Shown here piece after piece: positions 27,056 to 35,713 of a DNA stretch of 64,000 bases (positions within the stretch are counted from its first letter, which is position 1; each line of letters starts with the position of its first letter). Both the position numbers and the translations under genes were made by a program. The notes beneath the pieces were generated by a model. The model searched no databases, was not told where the DNA came from, and was given only the letters and a program-made list of their open reading frames with translations. The stretch comes from Vespertiliibacter pulmonis (lineage in GTDB: Bacteria > Pseudomonadota > Gammaproteobacteria > Enterobacterales > Pasteurellaceae). Location: positions 1,250,830 to 1,314,829 of the forward strand of contig NZ_CP016615.1 in assembly GCF_013377275.1 (NCBI RefSeq). The letters are read 5' to 3'.

Positions 27056-28975
27056 CTATACAGTTATATCTGCCTCATCTCCGTGGTCTTGCAACCATTT
27101 TTTCCTATCTTCTGATCGCTTTTTAGCGAGTAGCATATCCATTAATTCAAATGTGTTAATACTATTCTCAATTTGCTCATATAATGTTGTTTCATCATCA
27201 TAGGTCAGTTGAACTAAACGGCGAGTATTAGGATCCATTGTCGTTTCTCTTAGCTGATTTGGATTCATCTCTCCTAAACCTTTAAAGCGTTGTACATTTG
27301 GTGTCCCTTTTTTATGAGTAAAACGAGCTAAAATTGCTTCTTTTTCTGCTTCATCTAAGGCGTAATAGACTTCATTTTTACCAATATCAATCCGAAAAAG
27401 AGGTGGCATTGCAACATAAACATGCCCATTACGTACTAAACTTGGAAAGTGGCGTAAAAATAATGCACATAGTAAAGTTGCAATATGAAGTCCATCAGAG
27501 TCTGCATCGGCAAGAATACAAATTTTTCCATAACGCAGTTGGCTTAGATCATCATTATTTGGATCAATTCCCATTGCAACGGCTATATCGTGAACTTCCG
27601 TTGAGGCTAAAACTTGGTTTGATGAAACTTCCCAAGTATTCAGAATTTTTCCTCTTAAAGGAAGTATTGCCTGAAACTCTTTATCTCTAGCTTGCTTAGC
27701 AGATCCTCCTGCTGAGTCACCTTCTACGAGAAATAGCTCTGTATGTTTTAGATTTTGCGAAATACAATCTGCTAATTTTCCTGGTAATGCAGGACCGCTA
27801 ACTAATTTTTTACGAATAACTTTTTTTTCTATTTGTAACCGCTTTTGAGCAGAGTTTATTGCCATTTCAGCTAATTGTTTACCTACTTGAATATTTTCAT
27901 TAAGCCATAAATTAAAGTGGTCTTTGATTGTATTTTCAATATAGCTTGAGGCTTGACGAGAAGATAAACGTTCTTTAGTTTGCCCGGCAAATTGTGGCTC
28001 TTGCATTTTTAGGGAGAGTACGTAGGCACATCTGTGCCATACATCATCGGCAGTAAGTTTTATACCCCTTGGTAATAATTTATGCTGTTCGCAGAATTGA
28101 TCCATTGCTTTAAATAAGCCTTGGCGCAGACCATTAACATGCGTTCCCCCTAGTGCAGTTGGAATTAAATTAACATAACTCTCTGTTAATAATTCTCCGT
28201 CAGGTAGCCAAGTTAATGCCCAAGCTACTGCTTCAGTTTCATTAGTTACTTCACCGATAAAAGCAGGATCTGGTAGTGTTTCTCTACCTTGTAGAGCCTC
28301 GGCTAAATAATCTGCCAGTCCATCTTCATAATACCAAGTTTCTTGTTGGTGATTGATATGATCGGTGAAATTTATCGTTAATTTTGGACAAAGTACCGCT
28401 TTAGCACGCAATAAATGACGTAAACGACTAACAGAAAATTTAGGAGAGTCAAAATATTGTTCATTAGGAAAAAAATGTACGCTTGTGCCTGTTTGACGTT
28501 TAGGGCAGCTACCAATTACCTTTAATTCTTCGACTTTAGCTCCGTTTTCAAAGGCGATAGTATAAATTTCGCCGCCTCGTTTAATTTTGATATTAACCCG
28601 TTTCGAGAGCGCATTTACAACAGAAATTCCCACCCCATGTAATCCGCCCGAAAAAGTATAATTTTTATTTGAAAATTTCCCCCCTGCGTGCAGTTTAGTT
28701 AAGATCAGTTCGACACCTGAAATATTCTCAGTGGAGTGAATATCAACGGGCATTCCACGTCCATTATCAATCACTTCTAGTGAGTTATCTGAGTGTAAAA
28801 TAATATCAATTTGACTGGCGAAGCCTGATAATGCTTCATCGACACTATTATCAATGACTTCTTGTCCTAGATGGTTTGGACGAGTGGTATCGGTGTACAT
28901 TCCTGGACGTAATTGTACGGGTTCTAAGTCTTTTAGAACGGTAATTTCGTCTGCTCCGTAGCGTTTATCTGACAT
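27056..28975 (-). CDS. parE: DNA topoisomerase IV subunit B
   Basis: ATPase subunit of topoisomerase IV, which decatenates daughter chromosomes. 639 residues. GHKL ATPase domain with EVIDNSVDEALSG near residue 38, DNGRGMPVD near 71 and GGLHGVGISVVNALS near 110; TOPRIM domain with EGDSAGGSAKQARD near 414 and DADSDGLHI near 490; C-terminal RFKGLGEMNPNQLRETTMDP. Length and DPNTRR block distinguish ParE from the longer GyrB. parC is not adjacent. Confidence 0.95.
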   Translation of the reverse strand: MSDKRYGADEITVLKDLEPVQLRPGMYTDTTRPNHLGQEVIDNSVDEALSGFASQIDIILHSDNSLEVIDNGRGMPVDIHSTENISGVELILTKLHAGGKFSNKNYTFSGGLHGVGISVVNALSKRVNIKIKRGGEIYTIAFENGAKVEELKVIGSCPKRQTGTSVHFFPNEQYFDSPKFSVSRLRHLLRAKAVLCPKLTINFTDHINHQQETWYYEDGLADYLAEALQGRETLPDPAFIGEVTNETEAVAWALTWLPDGELLTESYVNLIPTALGGTHVNGLRQGLFKAMDQFCEQHKLLPRGIKLTADDVWHRCAYVLSLKMQEPQFAGQTKERLSSRQASSYIENTIKDHFNLWLNENIQVGKQLAEMAINSAQKRLQIEKKVIRKKLVSGPALPGKLADCISQNLKHTELFLVEGDSAGGSAKQARDKEFQAILPLRGKILNTWEVSSNQVLASTEVHDIAVAMGIDPNNDDLSQLRYGKICILADADSDGLHIATLLCALFLRHFPSLVRNGHVYVAMPPLFRIDIGKNEVYYALDEAEKEAILARFTHKKGTPNVQRFKGLGEMNPNQLRETTMDPNTRRLVQLTYDDETTLYEQIENSINTFELMDMLLAKKRSEDRKKWLQDHGDEADITV

Positions 28976-29115
28976 TGTTTTGCTCGTTATTTAGATGAGG
29001 TGGAAATAAATACAGGGAAAGATTTTACTCAATTTACCTAAACAGCTCAACCTAAATTCTGCTAGAAAATATTTAAGCCTAATCAAATTGATATATTATT
29101 CTATGCAAAAAATTA

Positions 29116-29523
29116 TCAGGAAAGCACCGCTTGTCCTTTTTGAACTAACCCATTTAGGATTGGGCAGTTAGGGTTGTCATCGCCACAACAATCACGGTTC
29201 CATTGCTGTAATAATTGCACCATTTTTTCTAAATCAGCAATTTTTTGTTTGAGTGTTTGTAGATGTTGTTCGGTTATCTGCTTGACTTCTCGGCTAGATC
29301 GTTGTGCGTTATCATTGAGTTTGAGTAATTCAGCAATTTGTTTGAGTGAGAAATTTACTTTGCGTGCATTACTAATAAAATGTAAACGTTCAAGATCCTG
29401 TAGAGCATATTGACGATAGCCCGCAGCATTTCGTATTGGTGGGGTGAGTAGCCCCATTTTTTCATAATCACGGATCTGTTTAGCAGAAAGTCCGCTGAGT
29501 TTGGCAATTTGGCTAATATTCAT
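29116..29523 (-). CDS. cueR: CueR, copper-responsive MerR-family regulator
   Basis: Cu(I) sensor of 135 residues that activates efflux genes by DNA distortion. N-terminal MerR helix-turn-helix (ISQIAKLSGLSAKQIRDYEKMGLL), a dimerisation helix (about 78-108) and the metal loop with Cys112 and Cys120 in DCCGDDNPNCP, the same spacing as the Cu-binding Cys pair of E. coli CueR. Divergent from copZ-copA with a recognisable operator between. An uptake-signal core (29126-29134) lies in its last codons. Confidence 0.94.
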   Translation of the reverse strand: MNISQIAKLSGLSAKQIRDYEKMGLLTPPIRNAAGYRQYALQDLERLHFISNARKVNFSLKQIAELLKLNDNAQRSSREVKQITEQHLQTLKQKIADLEKMVQLLQQWNRDCCGDDNPNCPILNGLVQKGQAVLS

Positions 29524-29526
29524 TGC

Positions 29527-29557
29527 TTGACCTTAACCTAGGGTAAAGGTTTAACAT
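29527..29557 (+). promoter_or_regulatory. CueR-type promoter and operator of copZA
   Basis: -35 TTGACC (29527-29532) and -10 TAACAT (29552-29557) are separated by 19 bases, the overlong spacer used by MerR-type activators. The spacer region 29530-29550 is a near-perfect dyad starting ACCTTAACC and ending GGTAAAGGT, like CueR operators. It lies 34 bases before the copZ ATG. Confidence 0.85.
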
Positions 29558-29590
29558 AGCATAGATTTCATTTTTGATATAGGAGTTACT

Positions 29591-29791
29591 ATGAAAATTA
29601 CATTACAACTTGCGGGCCTACATTGTGGACATTGTGTAAAAAGCGTTGAAAATGCTTTAAATAATTTACCAAATGTTTCAAGTGTTCAGCTTGATTTAGC
29701 TACTCAAATTGCCGTAGTTGAGGGGACTGAACTACCGAATACATTAATTGAAACGATTGAAGGCTTGGGTTTTGATGCGGCGATTAAGTAA
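29591..29791 (+). CDS. copZ: CopZ-like copper chaperone
   Basis: 66-residue soluble HMA domain that carries Cu(I) to the CopA pump. The metal motif GLHCGHCVKSVENAL holds Cys12 and Cys15. The rest has the beta-alpha-beta pattern with a closing ETIEGLGFDAAIK. SD taggag before ATG. The copA ATG follows 25 bases after the stop. Confidence 0.93.
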   Translation: MKITLQLAGLHCGHCVKSVENALNNLPNVSSVQLDLATQIAVVEGTELPNTLIETIEGLGFDAAIK

Positions 29792-29815
29792 TCCTTGAAA
29801 TGTGTAGAGGGTAAA

Positions 29816-31972
29816 ATGTCTCAAGAATATCAGTTTTTATTAAGCGGCTTACATTGTGCCGCTTGTGTACATCGTGTTGAAAAAATGGTCGGAAAATTAC
29901 CGAATGTCGAACTTATTTCAGTTAATCTTGCCGATCAAACAGCTTTTGTTCAGGGTAATATTGTGCCAGATGAGGTGATTCAAACTATCTCGAAATTAGG
30001 TTTCGGAGCGGAGTTGCTCGAAAGTGAGCAAACTCGCCGAGAAAAACAGCAATATCAAATGCAAAAAGCATTAAAGTATAAAAAATGGGCGTTTATTTCA
30101 GCACTTGTTGTAGGCTTGTCATTGATGTTGTATGGATTCTTTTGGGGAATGAGGCTCTCAGAAACGAATCAGTGGCAGTGGTTGGCTTGGGCAGGGATCA
30201 CGCTTTCAACAATGTGGTTTAGTGGACGACACTTTTTCCAAGGTGCGTGGACAAGTTTAAAAAATTATTCTACTAACATGGATAGTCTTGTTGCACTAAG
30301 TACCGGTGTGGCTTGGCTTTACTCTTTTTACCTCACGATTAGTAATCAGCTAGGTGCAGAGTTATATTATGAAGCCAGTGTGATGATTATTGGCTTTATC
30401 AATTTAGGTAAATACTTAGAGTTAAAGGCAAAACAACGTTCGTCGTCAGCATTAGAAAAATTACTTGCTATTGCACCGCAGCAAGCGGTAATTTTTGAAG
30501 GTGATGTGACAAAAACGATTCCTGTTAAAGCAATTAAACAACATATGCGTATACAGGCATTAACAGGAGATCGTTTAGTCGTAGATGGTGTGCTTGAAAG
30601 CGGTATACTTTGGGTTGATGAATCAATGCTGACAGGGGAAGCGTTACCGGTACAAAAACAAGCAGGAGATCAAGTTAAAGCAGGAACGTTCATTCAAGAT
30701 GGCTCGGGAATTTATCGAGCTGAACAAGTTGGCTCACAAACGGCATTAGCTCGTATTGTTAATGCAGTACGTCACGCGCAATCAAGTAAGCCTCCTTTGG
30801 CAAAAACAGTCGATAAAATTTCTTCTATTTTTGTACCTGTTGTGGTGAGTATTGCTTTAGTCAGTAGCTTGATATGGCTTGCTTTGGGTAAAGATCTTGA
30901 TTTTGCACTTTCTGTTTTTACTTCGGTTGTGATCATTTCTTGCCCTTGCGCATTAGGATTGGCGATTCCTCTTTCTACAATTGCTGGTGTCGCACGGTCA
31001 GCAGAATTTGGCGTATTAGTGCGTAATATTGATGCACTGCAGGCGAGCAGTGAAATTGACACATTAGTGTTTGATAAGACTGGTACGTTAACAACGGGTA
31101 TTATGCAAGTTACTGACGTGAAAACTTTTGGAGAATTTGAACAAAATGTGATGCTACGTTTAGTCAAAGGGCTTGAATTACAAGCTTCTCATCCGATTTC
31201 ACAAGCAATTGTAAATTATTGTGCAGATCTGACCGCTTGTGAGTTTTCACATATTCAAGTGATGAGAGGACTTGGCATAGCGGGCGAGTGGCAAGGCAAA
31301 GAGGTGCGAGTTGGTAATGCACAATTTGCTGATCTAGGAGGTGTGCAAATAGATCTAGCAGATGATATGGGAACACGAGTCTTTGTCTCTGTAGATGATC
31401 AGACCGTGGGAATGATCACCTTACAGGATCAATTACGTGAAGAAACTCTCCCATTAATTAAGCAGTTTCAACAGCAAGGTTATAAATGCGTAATGCTAAC
31501 GGGGGATCGTCAGGAAACTGCAGATTATTATGCGCGTCAGCTGGGGCTAGATAGTGTTATTGCTAATGTTTTACCTGAAGAAAAAGCGATACAAATTGTA
31601 AAATTACAAGATTCAGGTCATAAAGTGGCAATGGTTGGTGATGGTATTAATGATTCACCTGCATTGGCACAGGCTGAAGTTGGGGTTGCTATGTTTAATG
31701 GCAGTGATATTGCTGTAGAGACGGCAGATTTATCTTTAATGCATAAAGGATTAATGCCGTTAGCTGCGATTTTACAGTTTTCTAAGCAAGTTCAACGCAA
31801 TATGAAGCAAAGTTTAATGGGAGCATTTATTTATAATGTGGTGAGTATCCCAATTGCGGCAGGTATATTATATCCTTACACTGGTTGGTTATTAAACCCA
31901 ATGGTTTCAGCCGCCGCAATGGCATTGTCTTCTATTACTGTGGTGTTAAATAGCCAAAGGTTATTGCGTTAA
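29816..31972 (+). CDS. copA: CopA, Cu(I)-exporting P1B-type ATPase
   Basis: Inner-membrane pump exporting Cu(I) to the periplasm. 718 residues from ATG 29816, preceded by gaggg; an in-frame TTG at 29795 is less likely. One N-terminal HMA domain (Cys14, Cys17 in GLHCAACVHRVE), then membrane spans, the A-domain with MLTGEALPV, the CPC metal site at 376-378 (SCPCALGLAIP), the phosphorylated Asp420 in DKTGTLTTG, and GDGINDSPALAQAEVG. E. coli CopA has two N-terminal HMA domains; here the second function is covered by separate CopZ. The 3' end overlaps the 3' end of the convergent LysR gene by 12 bases. Confidence 0.95.
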   Translation: MSQEYQFLLSGLHCAACVHRVEKMVGKLPNVELISVNLADQTAFVQGNIVPDEVIQTISKLGFGAELLESEQTRREKQQYQMQKALKYKKWAFISALVVGLSLMLYGFFWGMRLSETNQWQWLAWAGITLSTMWFSGRHFFQGAWTSLKNYSTNMDSLVALSTGVAWLYSFYLTISNQLGAELYYEASVMIIGFINLGKYLELKAKQRSSSALEKLLAIAPQQAVIFEGDVTKTIPVKAIKQHMRIQALTGDRLVVDGVLESGILWVDESMLTGEALPVQKQAGDQVKAGTFIQDGSGIYRAEQVGSQTALARIVNAVRHAQSSKPPLAKTVDKISSIFVPVVVSIALVSSLIWLALGKDLDFALSVFTSVVIISCPCALGLAIPLSTIAGVARSAEFGVLVRNIDALQASSEIDTLVFDKTGTLTTGIMQVTDVKTFGEFEQNVMLRLVKGLELQASHPISQAIVNYCADLTACEFSHIQVMRGLGIAGEWQGKEVRVGNAQFADLGGVQIDLADDMGTRVFVSVDDQTVGMITLQDQLREETLPLIKQFQQQGYKCVMLTGDRQETADYYARQLGLDSVIANVLPEEKAIQIVKLQDSGHKVAMVGDGINDSPALAQAEVGVAMFNGSDIAVETADLSLMHKGLMPLAAILQFSKQVQRNMKQSLMGAFIYNVVSIPIAAGILYPYTGWLLNPMVSAAAMALSSITVVLNSQRLLR
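31232..31240 (-). repeat. uptake signal within copA
   Basis: ACCGCTTGT on the plus strand, in the nucleotide-binding domain coding region. Confidence 0.85.
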
Positions 31973-32884
31973 TGCAAGTTGTTCAAAATATTGAATAATA
32001 AGCTCACTAGCTAGGCGAACTTTTTCAGATTGTATGCGTTGAAGTTTAACTAAATATAGGGGAACTGTAGGTAATTGCCATTCTGGAAAAAGTTGAATTA
32101 ACTCACCGCTTGCTAGCATTGGTTGTACGTCATTAGTTGGTTGAATTGAAATGCCCAAGCCACTCAACGTTAAGCTGCGACTTGCGTAGAGTGAATTGCA
32201 TTGAATGCGATAATTGGGCATTATTTCTATTTGTTCTTGATGAGATTGCTGCTGATTTTGTAAGGTGAGTTTTGTAAAATTAGCATTAGAAAATCCGATC
32301 CAATCCCATTCAACTAAATTTTCAATCGCTTGTGGCTCACCATAATCTTTAATTTTCTCTTCAATATAAGTACTATGTGCCACGATTGACCAAGTGAAAT
32401 CATAAATATGTCGAGCTATCATATTATCAGAGAGTGTGCCTTTTCCCGCTCTTAATGCAAGATCGACTCGGTTTTCTTGAAGATCAAGTAACTGATCATC
32501 AAATAACAGTTTTAAGCGAAATTCAGCATGTTGGTTTAAGACCGATTTAAACATATTTACAAATAAGCTATCGGTTAGCCCTGTTACGCAAGCGATAGTG
32601 AGTTCACCAATAGGTGAAGAATGGAGTTGCTCTACACTATGGATTGCATTTTCTGCGTGATATTGCATTTGTGAAGCATGCTGATAAAACAGTTCTCCCG
32701 CTTCTGTTAAAGATAACCGTCGAGTAGTACGGTTGAGTAGTTTCATCCCGAGCTGTAGCTCCAACTTTTGAATAGCTTGTGTGATCGCAGAAGGTGTAAT
32801 ATTGAGTTTTTCTGCCGCTGCTTGCATTGATCCTTGTTCAACAACCGTTGCAAAGGTGCTAATTGATTTGTAATCGTGAAACAT
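31961..32884 (-). CDS. LysR-family transcriptional regulator
   Basis: LTTR of about 307 residues. N-terminal winged HTH: FATVVEQGSMQAAAEKLNITPSAITQAIQKLE, followed by LNRTTRRLSLTEAGELFYQHA; C-terminal substrate-binding fold (about 90-300). An ATG at 32899 would add five residues but has no properly spaced SD; both are possible. Divergent from the DoxX-like gene at 33024, its likely target by analogy with many LysR/DoxX pairs. Effector unknown. Confidence 0.88.
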   Translation of the reverse strand: MFHDYKSISTFATVVEQGSMQAAAEKLNITPSAITQAIQKLELQLGMKLLNRTTRRLSLTEAGELFYQHASQMQYHAENAIHSVEQLHSSPIGELTIACVTGLTDSLFVNMFKSVLNQHAEFRLKLLFDDQLLDLQENRVDLALRAGKGTLSDNMIARHIYDFTWSIVAHSTYIEEKIKDYGEPQAIENLVEWDWIGFSNANFTKLTLQNQQQSHQEQIEIMPNYRIQCNSLYASRSLTLSGLGISIQPTNDVQPMLASGELIQLFPEWQLPTVPLYLVKLQRIQSEKVRLASELIIQYFEQLALTQ

Positions 32885-33023
32885 TGTATGAATTCTCATT
32901 CTTAAAAATGATTAAACAGTGTATTAAGTAAAGAGGTAATTATCAATCTGTTTAATTTATTTATAATCACCTTTTACAAGTTACCTAGAGATTCAATAGG
33001 TACGTTTAGTTTAAGGAAAGAAT

Positions 33024-33434
33024 ATGACTCAAATGTTAGAAAAATTAAATCCAATTGCTTTATTACTTGTTCGTGTAATTGCTGGTTATCTGTTTTTACT
33101 TCATGGAACCGCTAAATTTTTTGAATTTCCACTTTCAATGACAGAGGGAAATGGTAGTGTGCCACTATTTTCTCTATTTGGTCTTGCGGCAATTATTGAA
33201 ATCTCAGGGGGCATATTGCTGATATTAGGTCTTGCAACACGTTTGAGTGCGTTAGTATTATCAGGACAAATGGCTTATGCTTATTTCTTTATTCATGCAA
33301 CAGCAGAAACATTTTTATTCCCAATGTTAAATCAAGGTGAATTGGCAGTATTATATTCAGTCTTATTTTTAATGTTTGTATTTACTGGAGCGGGTAAATT
33401 CTCATTAGATTATAAAATAATGAATAAACACTAA
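33024..33434 (+). CDS. DoxX-family membrane protein
   Basis: Small inner-membrane protein, 136 residues, four hydrophobic spans (about 11-30, 48-70, 73-93, 106-128). Family features include LLVRVIAGYLFLLHGTAKFFEFP and GGILLILGLATRLSALVLSGQMAYAYFF. DoxX-type proteins are linked to redox and quinone or thiol stress, but no exact reaction can be read from sequence. SD aagga before ATG. Divergent LysR gene next door is a probable regulator. Confidence 0.88.
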   Translation: MTQMLEKLNPIALLLVRVIAGYLFLLHGTAKFFEFPLSMTEGNGSVPLFSLFGLAAIIEISGGILLILGLATRLSALVLSGQMAYAYFFIHATAETFLFPMLNQGELAVLYSVLFLMFVFTGAGKFSLDYKIMNKH

Positions 33435-33454
33435 TTTGAATAGAAATGTTGATA

Positions 33455-33486
33455 GATAAAAACGGTAAATAGGTTATCGTTTTTAT
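33455..33486. terminator. terminator between doxX and the unassigned gene
   Basis: AAAAACGGTAA (33455-33465), loop ATAGG, TTATCGTTTTT (33471-33481) with one G-U pair, then TTT. It sits at the junction of two convergent genes. Confidence 0.75.
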
Positions 33487-34118
33487 TTATGACATTGATT
33501 ATAAAGCGGTAATAACTCAAAAATGGTTTGATAGATAAACTCAACAGGATCAATTTGTGAGAGGTCTTTTTTTTCAATGTTTTTACCAATACAATAAAAA
33601 TCTTGTTGATTGTTAAGTATAAGATCAGTCGGTGATAATTCTTTTAATGTGCGGAAATTAGCGTATTCACTTTCATCATTCCGCCAAATATCAAAATTAG
33701 CATATTTTTGTCGATTGAGTTTATCCAACCACTGATTATATTGATGTAACGAGACTAGCGAGCGATTGGCTCGGTAACTATGCCAATCAAGTCTGACAGA
33801 TAATCGGCGGCGATTTAATATAACTGATAAGATAACAGCGGAGTATTGATTAAGTTCGAGCTTGTAGTAAGCAAAGAAATGAGCTCTGACTTGCCAGCCG
33901 TTACACCATTTTTCAATATGAGGTTTGGCAAATAGTGCACCTAATTGTGAATGAACCGCTAAGTGAATTTTTTTCCAATTTTCCCATTCTGCTTTATAAC
34001 GGGCTTTAATAAGCGGGATATCTTCTGGGCAGTATTTTTTAAGCTGACTAAATTGAAAAAAAGGAATGTCGAAAAGCTCGCAACTTTGTGCCGTTAATTG
34101 CATTTTGGATCTTGTCAT
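33483..34118 (-). CDS. Unassigned protein, possibly HI_0552-type
   Basis: 211-residue cytosolic protein without signal peptide or membrane span, rich in Trp, Tyr, Asn and Lys. I do not recognise a catalytic motif. The composition and phrases such as SCELFDIPFFQFSQLKKYCPEDIPLIKARYKAEWENWKKIH suggest a conserved Pasteurellaceae hypothetical, perhaps the HI_0552 family, once labelled glucose-6-phosphate dehydrogenase in databases; that label has no support here. The central part, with RRRLSVRLDWHSYRANRS, is basic and could bind nucleic acid (inference). It sits 91 bases downstream of rpoH on the same strand, so it may be cotranscribed with sigma-32. Confidence 0.6.
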   Translation of the reverse strand: MTRSKMQLTAQSCELFDIPFFQFSQLKKYCPEDIPLIKARYKAEWENWKKIHLAVHSQLGALFAKPHIEKWCNGWQVRAHFFAYYKLELNQYSAVILSVILNRRRLSVRLDWHSYRANRSLVSLHQYNQWLDKLNRQKYANFDIWRNDESEYANFRTLKELSPTDLILNNQQDFYCIGKNIEKKDLSQIDPVEFIYQTIFELLPLYNQCHK

Positions 34119-34209
34119 ATTGAATAAATTATTTTAGATGATAAGCGATCAATTCAGTTCAATTTACAAAAAAATTGCAAAACTAACCGCTTGCAAAATA
34201 AGTTGTGAT

Positions 34210-35163
34210 TTATGAGCTTTCACTCGTGATCGTTTCTTTAATTTTTTTCAATGCTTGTGCTTCAAGTTGTCGAACACGTTCTGCAGAGATATTATATTTA
34301 GCTGCAAGTTCGTGAAGCGTTGCCTTATTATCGTCTAACCAACGTGTTTTGATAATATCTTGGCTACGTTCATCTAATTTTGCTAAAGCATAGGCAAGCT
34401 GTACGGTGGCCTGTCCGTTATGTTGTTCATCTTCCAGATCGTCTGCAAAGTTAGATTGCTCATCTTCAATGTACATTGATGGGACATAGGCCTCATCGCT
34501 ATCATCACCAACAGGAAGGTCAAATCCCATATCCTGCCCAGTCATGCGAGATTCCATCTCCTTCACATCAGTGGTTGAAACGCCAAGTTCATCTGCAACT
34601 CGTTGAATTTCTGCTTCATTAAACCATTCTAACCGTTTTTTATTTTTACGAAGGTTAAAAAAGAGTTTGCGTTGTGCTTTTGTGGTTGCAACTTTTACAA
34701 TACGCCAGTTACGTAAAACATATTCATGAATTTCTGCTTTAACCCAATGTACCGCAAAAGAGACAAGACGTACGCCTACCTCGGGATTAAAGCGTTTTAC
34801 CGCTTTCATCAAGCCAATATTGCCTTCTTGAATTAAATCAGCAAGGGGTAAACCATATCCCATATAACCTCGAGCAATATGCACCACAAAACGTAGATGA
34901 GATAAAATTAGTTTTTTAGCAGCTTCTAAATCTTCATCATAGTAATACTGCTCAGCAAGTTCTTTTTCTTGAGCTGCGGTGAGTATTGGATATTGGTTTG
35001 CCATACGAATATAGCTATCAAGATTACCTTGTGGAACAAGCATGGTATTGGATAACGCTTTATGAACAATTTCATCATTGGTACTTGAATCATCAAGCAG
35101 TTCTATTTCAGATTCAATAAGTTCATCATTATCTAATAATTCAAGCTCTTTGGAATCTTTCAT
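34210..35163 (-). CDS. rpoH: RNA polymerase sigma-32 (heat-shock)
   Basis: Heat-shock sigma factor, 317 residues against 284 in E. coli. Region 2 contains [37 protein letters not shown]; the RpoH-specific box QRKLFFNLR is at 164-172; region 4 has [24 protein letters not shown]. The extra length is an acidic N-terminal tail of about 32 residues (13 Asp or Glu in the first 31) before the conserved GNLDSYIR. The long start is supported by AAGGAC upstream of ATG 35163, while the internal Met41, nearest to the usual start, has no SD. Downstream unassigned gene at 33483 is on the same strand. Confidence 0.94.
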   Translation of the reverse strand: MKDSKELELLDNDELIESEIELLDDSSTNDEIVHKALSNTMLVPQGNLDSYIRMANQYPILTAAQEKELAEQYYYDEDLEAAKKLILSHLRFVVHIARGYMGYGLPLADLIQEGNIGLMKAVKRFNPEVGVRLVSFAVHWVKAEIHEYVLRNWRIVKVATTKAQRKLFFNLRKNKKRLEWFNEAEIQRVADELGVSTTDVKEMESRMTGQDMGFDLPVGDDSDEAYVPSMYIEDEQSNFADDLEDEQHNGQATVQLAYALAKLDERSQDIIKTRWLDDNKATLHELAAKYNISAERVRQLEAQALKKIKETITSESS

Positions 35164-35236
35164 TCAATAAATGTCCTTAGATTTACAAAAAATTATAGCA
35201 ATCTTACCGCTTTCTGATAGAATAGCCAAACTTTTT

Positions 35237-35602
35237 GGGGCTGATTTTGGATTCGACGGGATTAGCGAAGCCCAAGGTGCACGTCGAGGTGCGGTAGGCC
35301 TCGTAAACAAACCGCAAAAAAATAGTCGCAAACGACGAACAATACGCTTTAGCAGCTTAATAACCTGCTCATAGCCTTCGCTCCCTAGCTTTCGCTCGTA
35401 AGACGGGGATCAAGCGGAGTCAAACCCAAACGAGATCGTGTGGAAGCCGCAGCTTTAGGATCGAAACACTAAATTGAATAAAGCTAGTTTATTGATGGCG
35501 TGTCTGTCCGCAGTCAATTTACGAATTTAAAGACTGACTAAACGTGTAGTGCTAAAGGTAGAGTAATTTCGGACGGGGGTTCAAATCCCCCCAGCTCCAC
35601 CA
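35237..35602 (+). ncRNA. ssrA: tmRNA (10Sa RNA)
   Basis: Rescues stalled ribosomes by trans-translation. The 5' end is GGGGCTGATTTTGGATTCGA and the 3' end closes an alanyl acceptor arm with GGGTTCAAATCCCCCCAGC and CCA at 35600-35602, giving 366 nt. The internal tag frame is at 35328-35360 in the canonical context TAGTCGCAAACGAC. A likely -10 TAGAAT at 35218-35223 precedes it. A downstream hairpin with T7 is at 35628-35661. The apparent ORF reading through the 5' part is a shadow. Confidence 0.97.
35328..35360 (+). CDS. tmRNA proteolysis tag ANDEQYALAA
   Basis: Resume codon GCA at 35328, ten codons and TAA. The tag is ANDEQYALAA, against ANDENYALAA in E. coli; the ALAA end required by ClpXP and SspB-type recognition is unchanged. 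Confidence 0.93.
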   Translation, partial: ANDEQYALAA

Positions 35603-35627
35603 AATTAAAAGCTAAAAGAGATTAAAG

Positions 35628-35661
35628 AAGCCTTGAATTACAACAGTTCAGGGCTTTTTTT
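35628..35661 (+). terminator. terminator of ssrA
   Basis: AAGCCTTGAA (35628-35637) pairs with TTCAGGGCTT (35647-35656) with one G-U pair, followed by a run of T to 35661. Confidence 0.85.
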
Positions 35662-35713
35662 GTACCAGAACTATTTAATATATTTATTATTGAACTGTAA
35701 GAGAATTTGATTT

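Noticed and set aside
29591-31972. CopA(Z)-type programmed frameshift as the source of a chaperone
   Set aside because: A separate copZ gene is present upstream of copA, so no frameshift product is needed, and I saw no slippery site.
35171-35374. 66-residue plus-strand ORF upstream of rsgA
   Set aside because: It lies over the 5' part of tmRNA and has no independent support.
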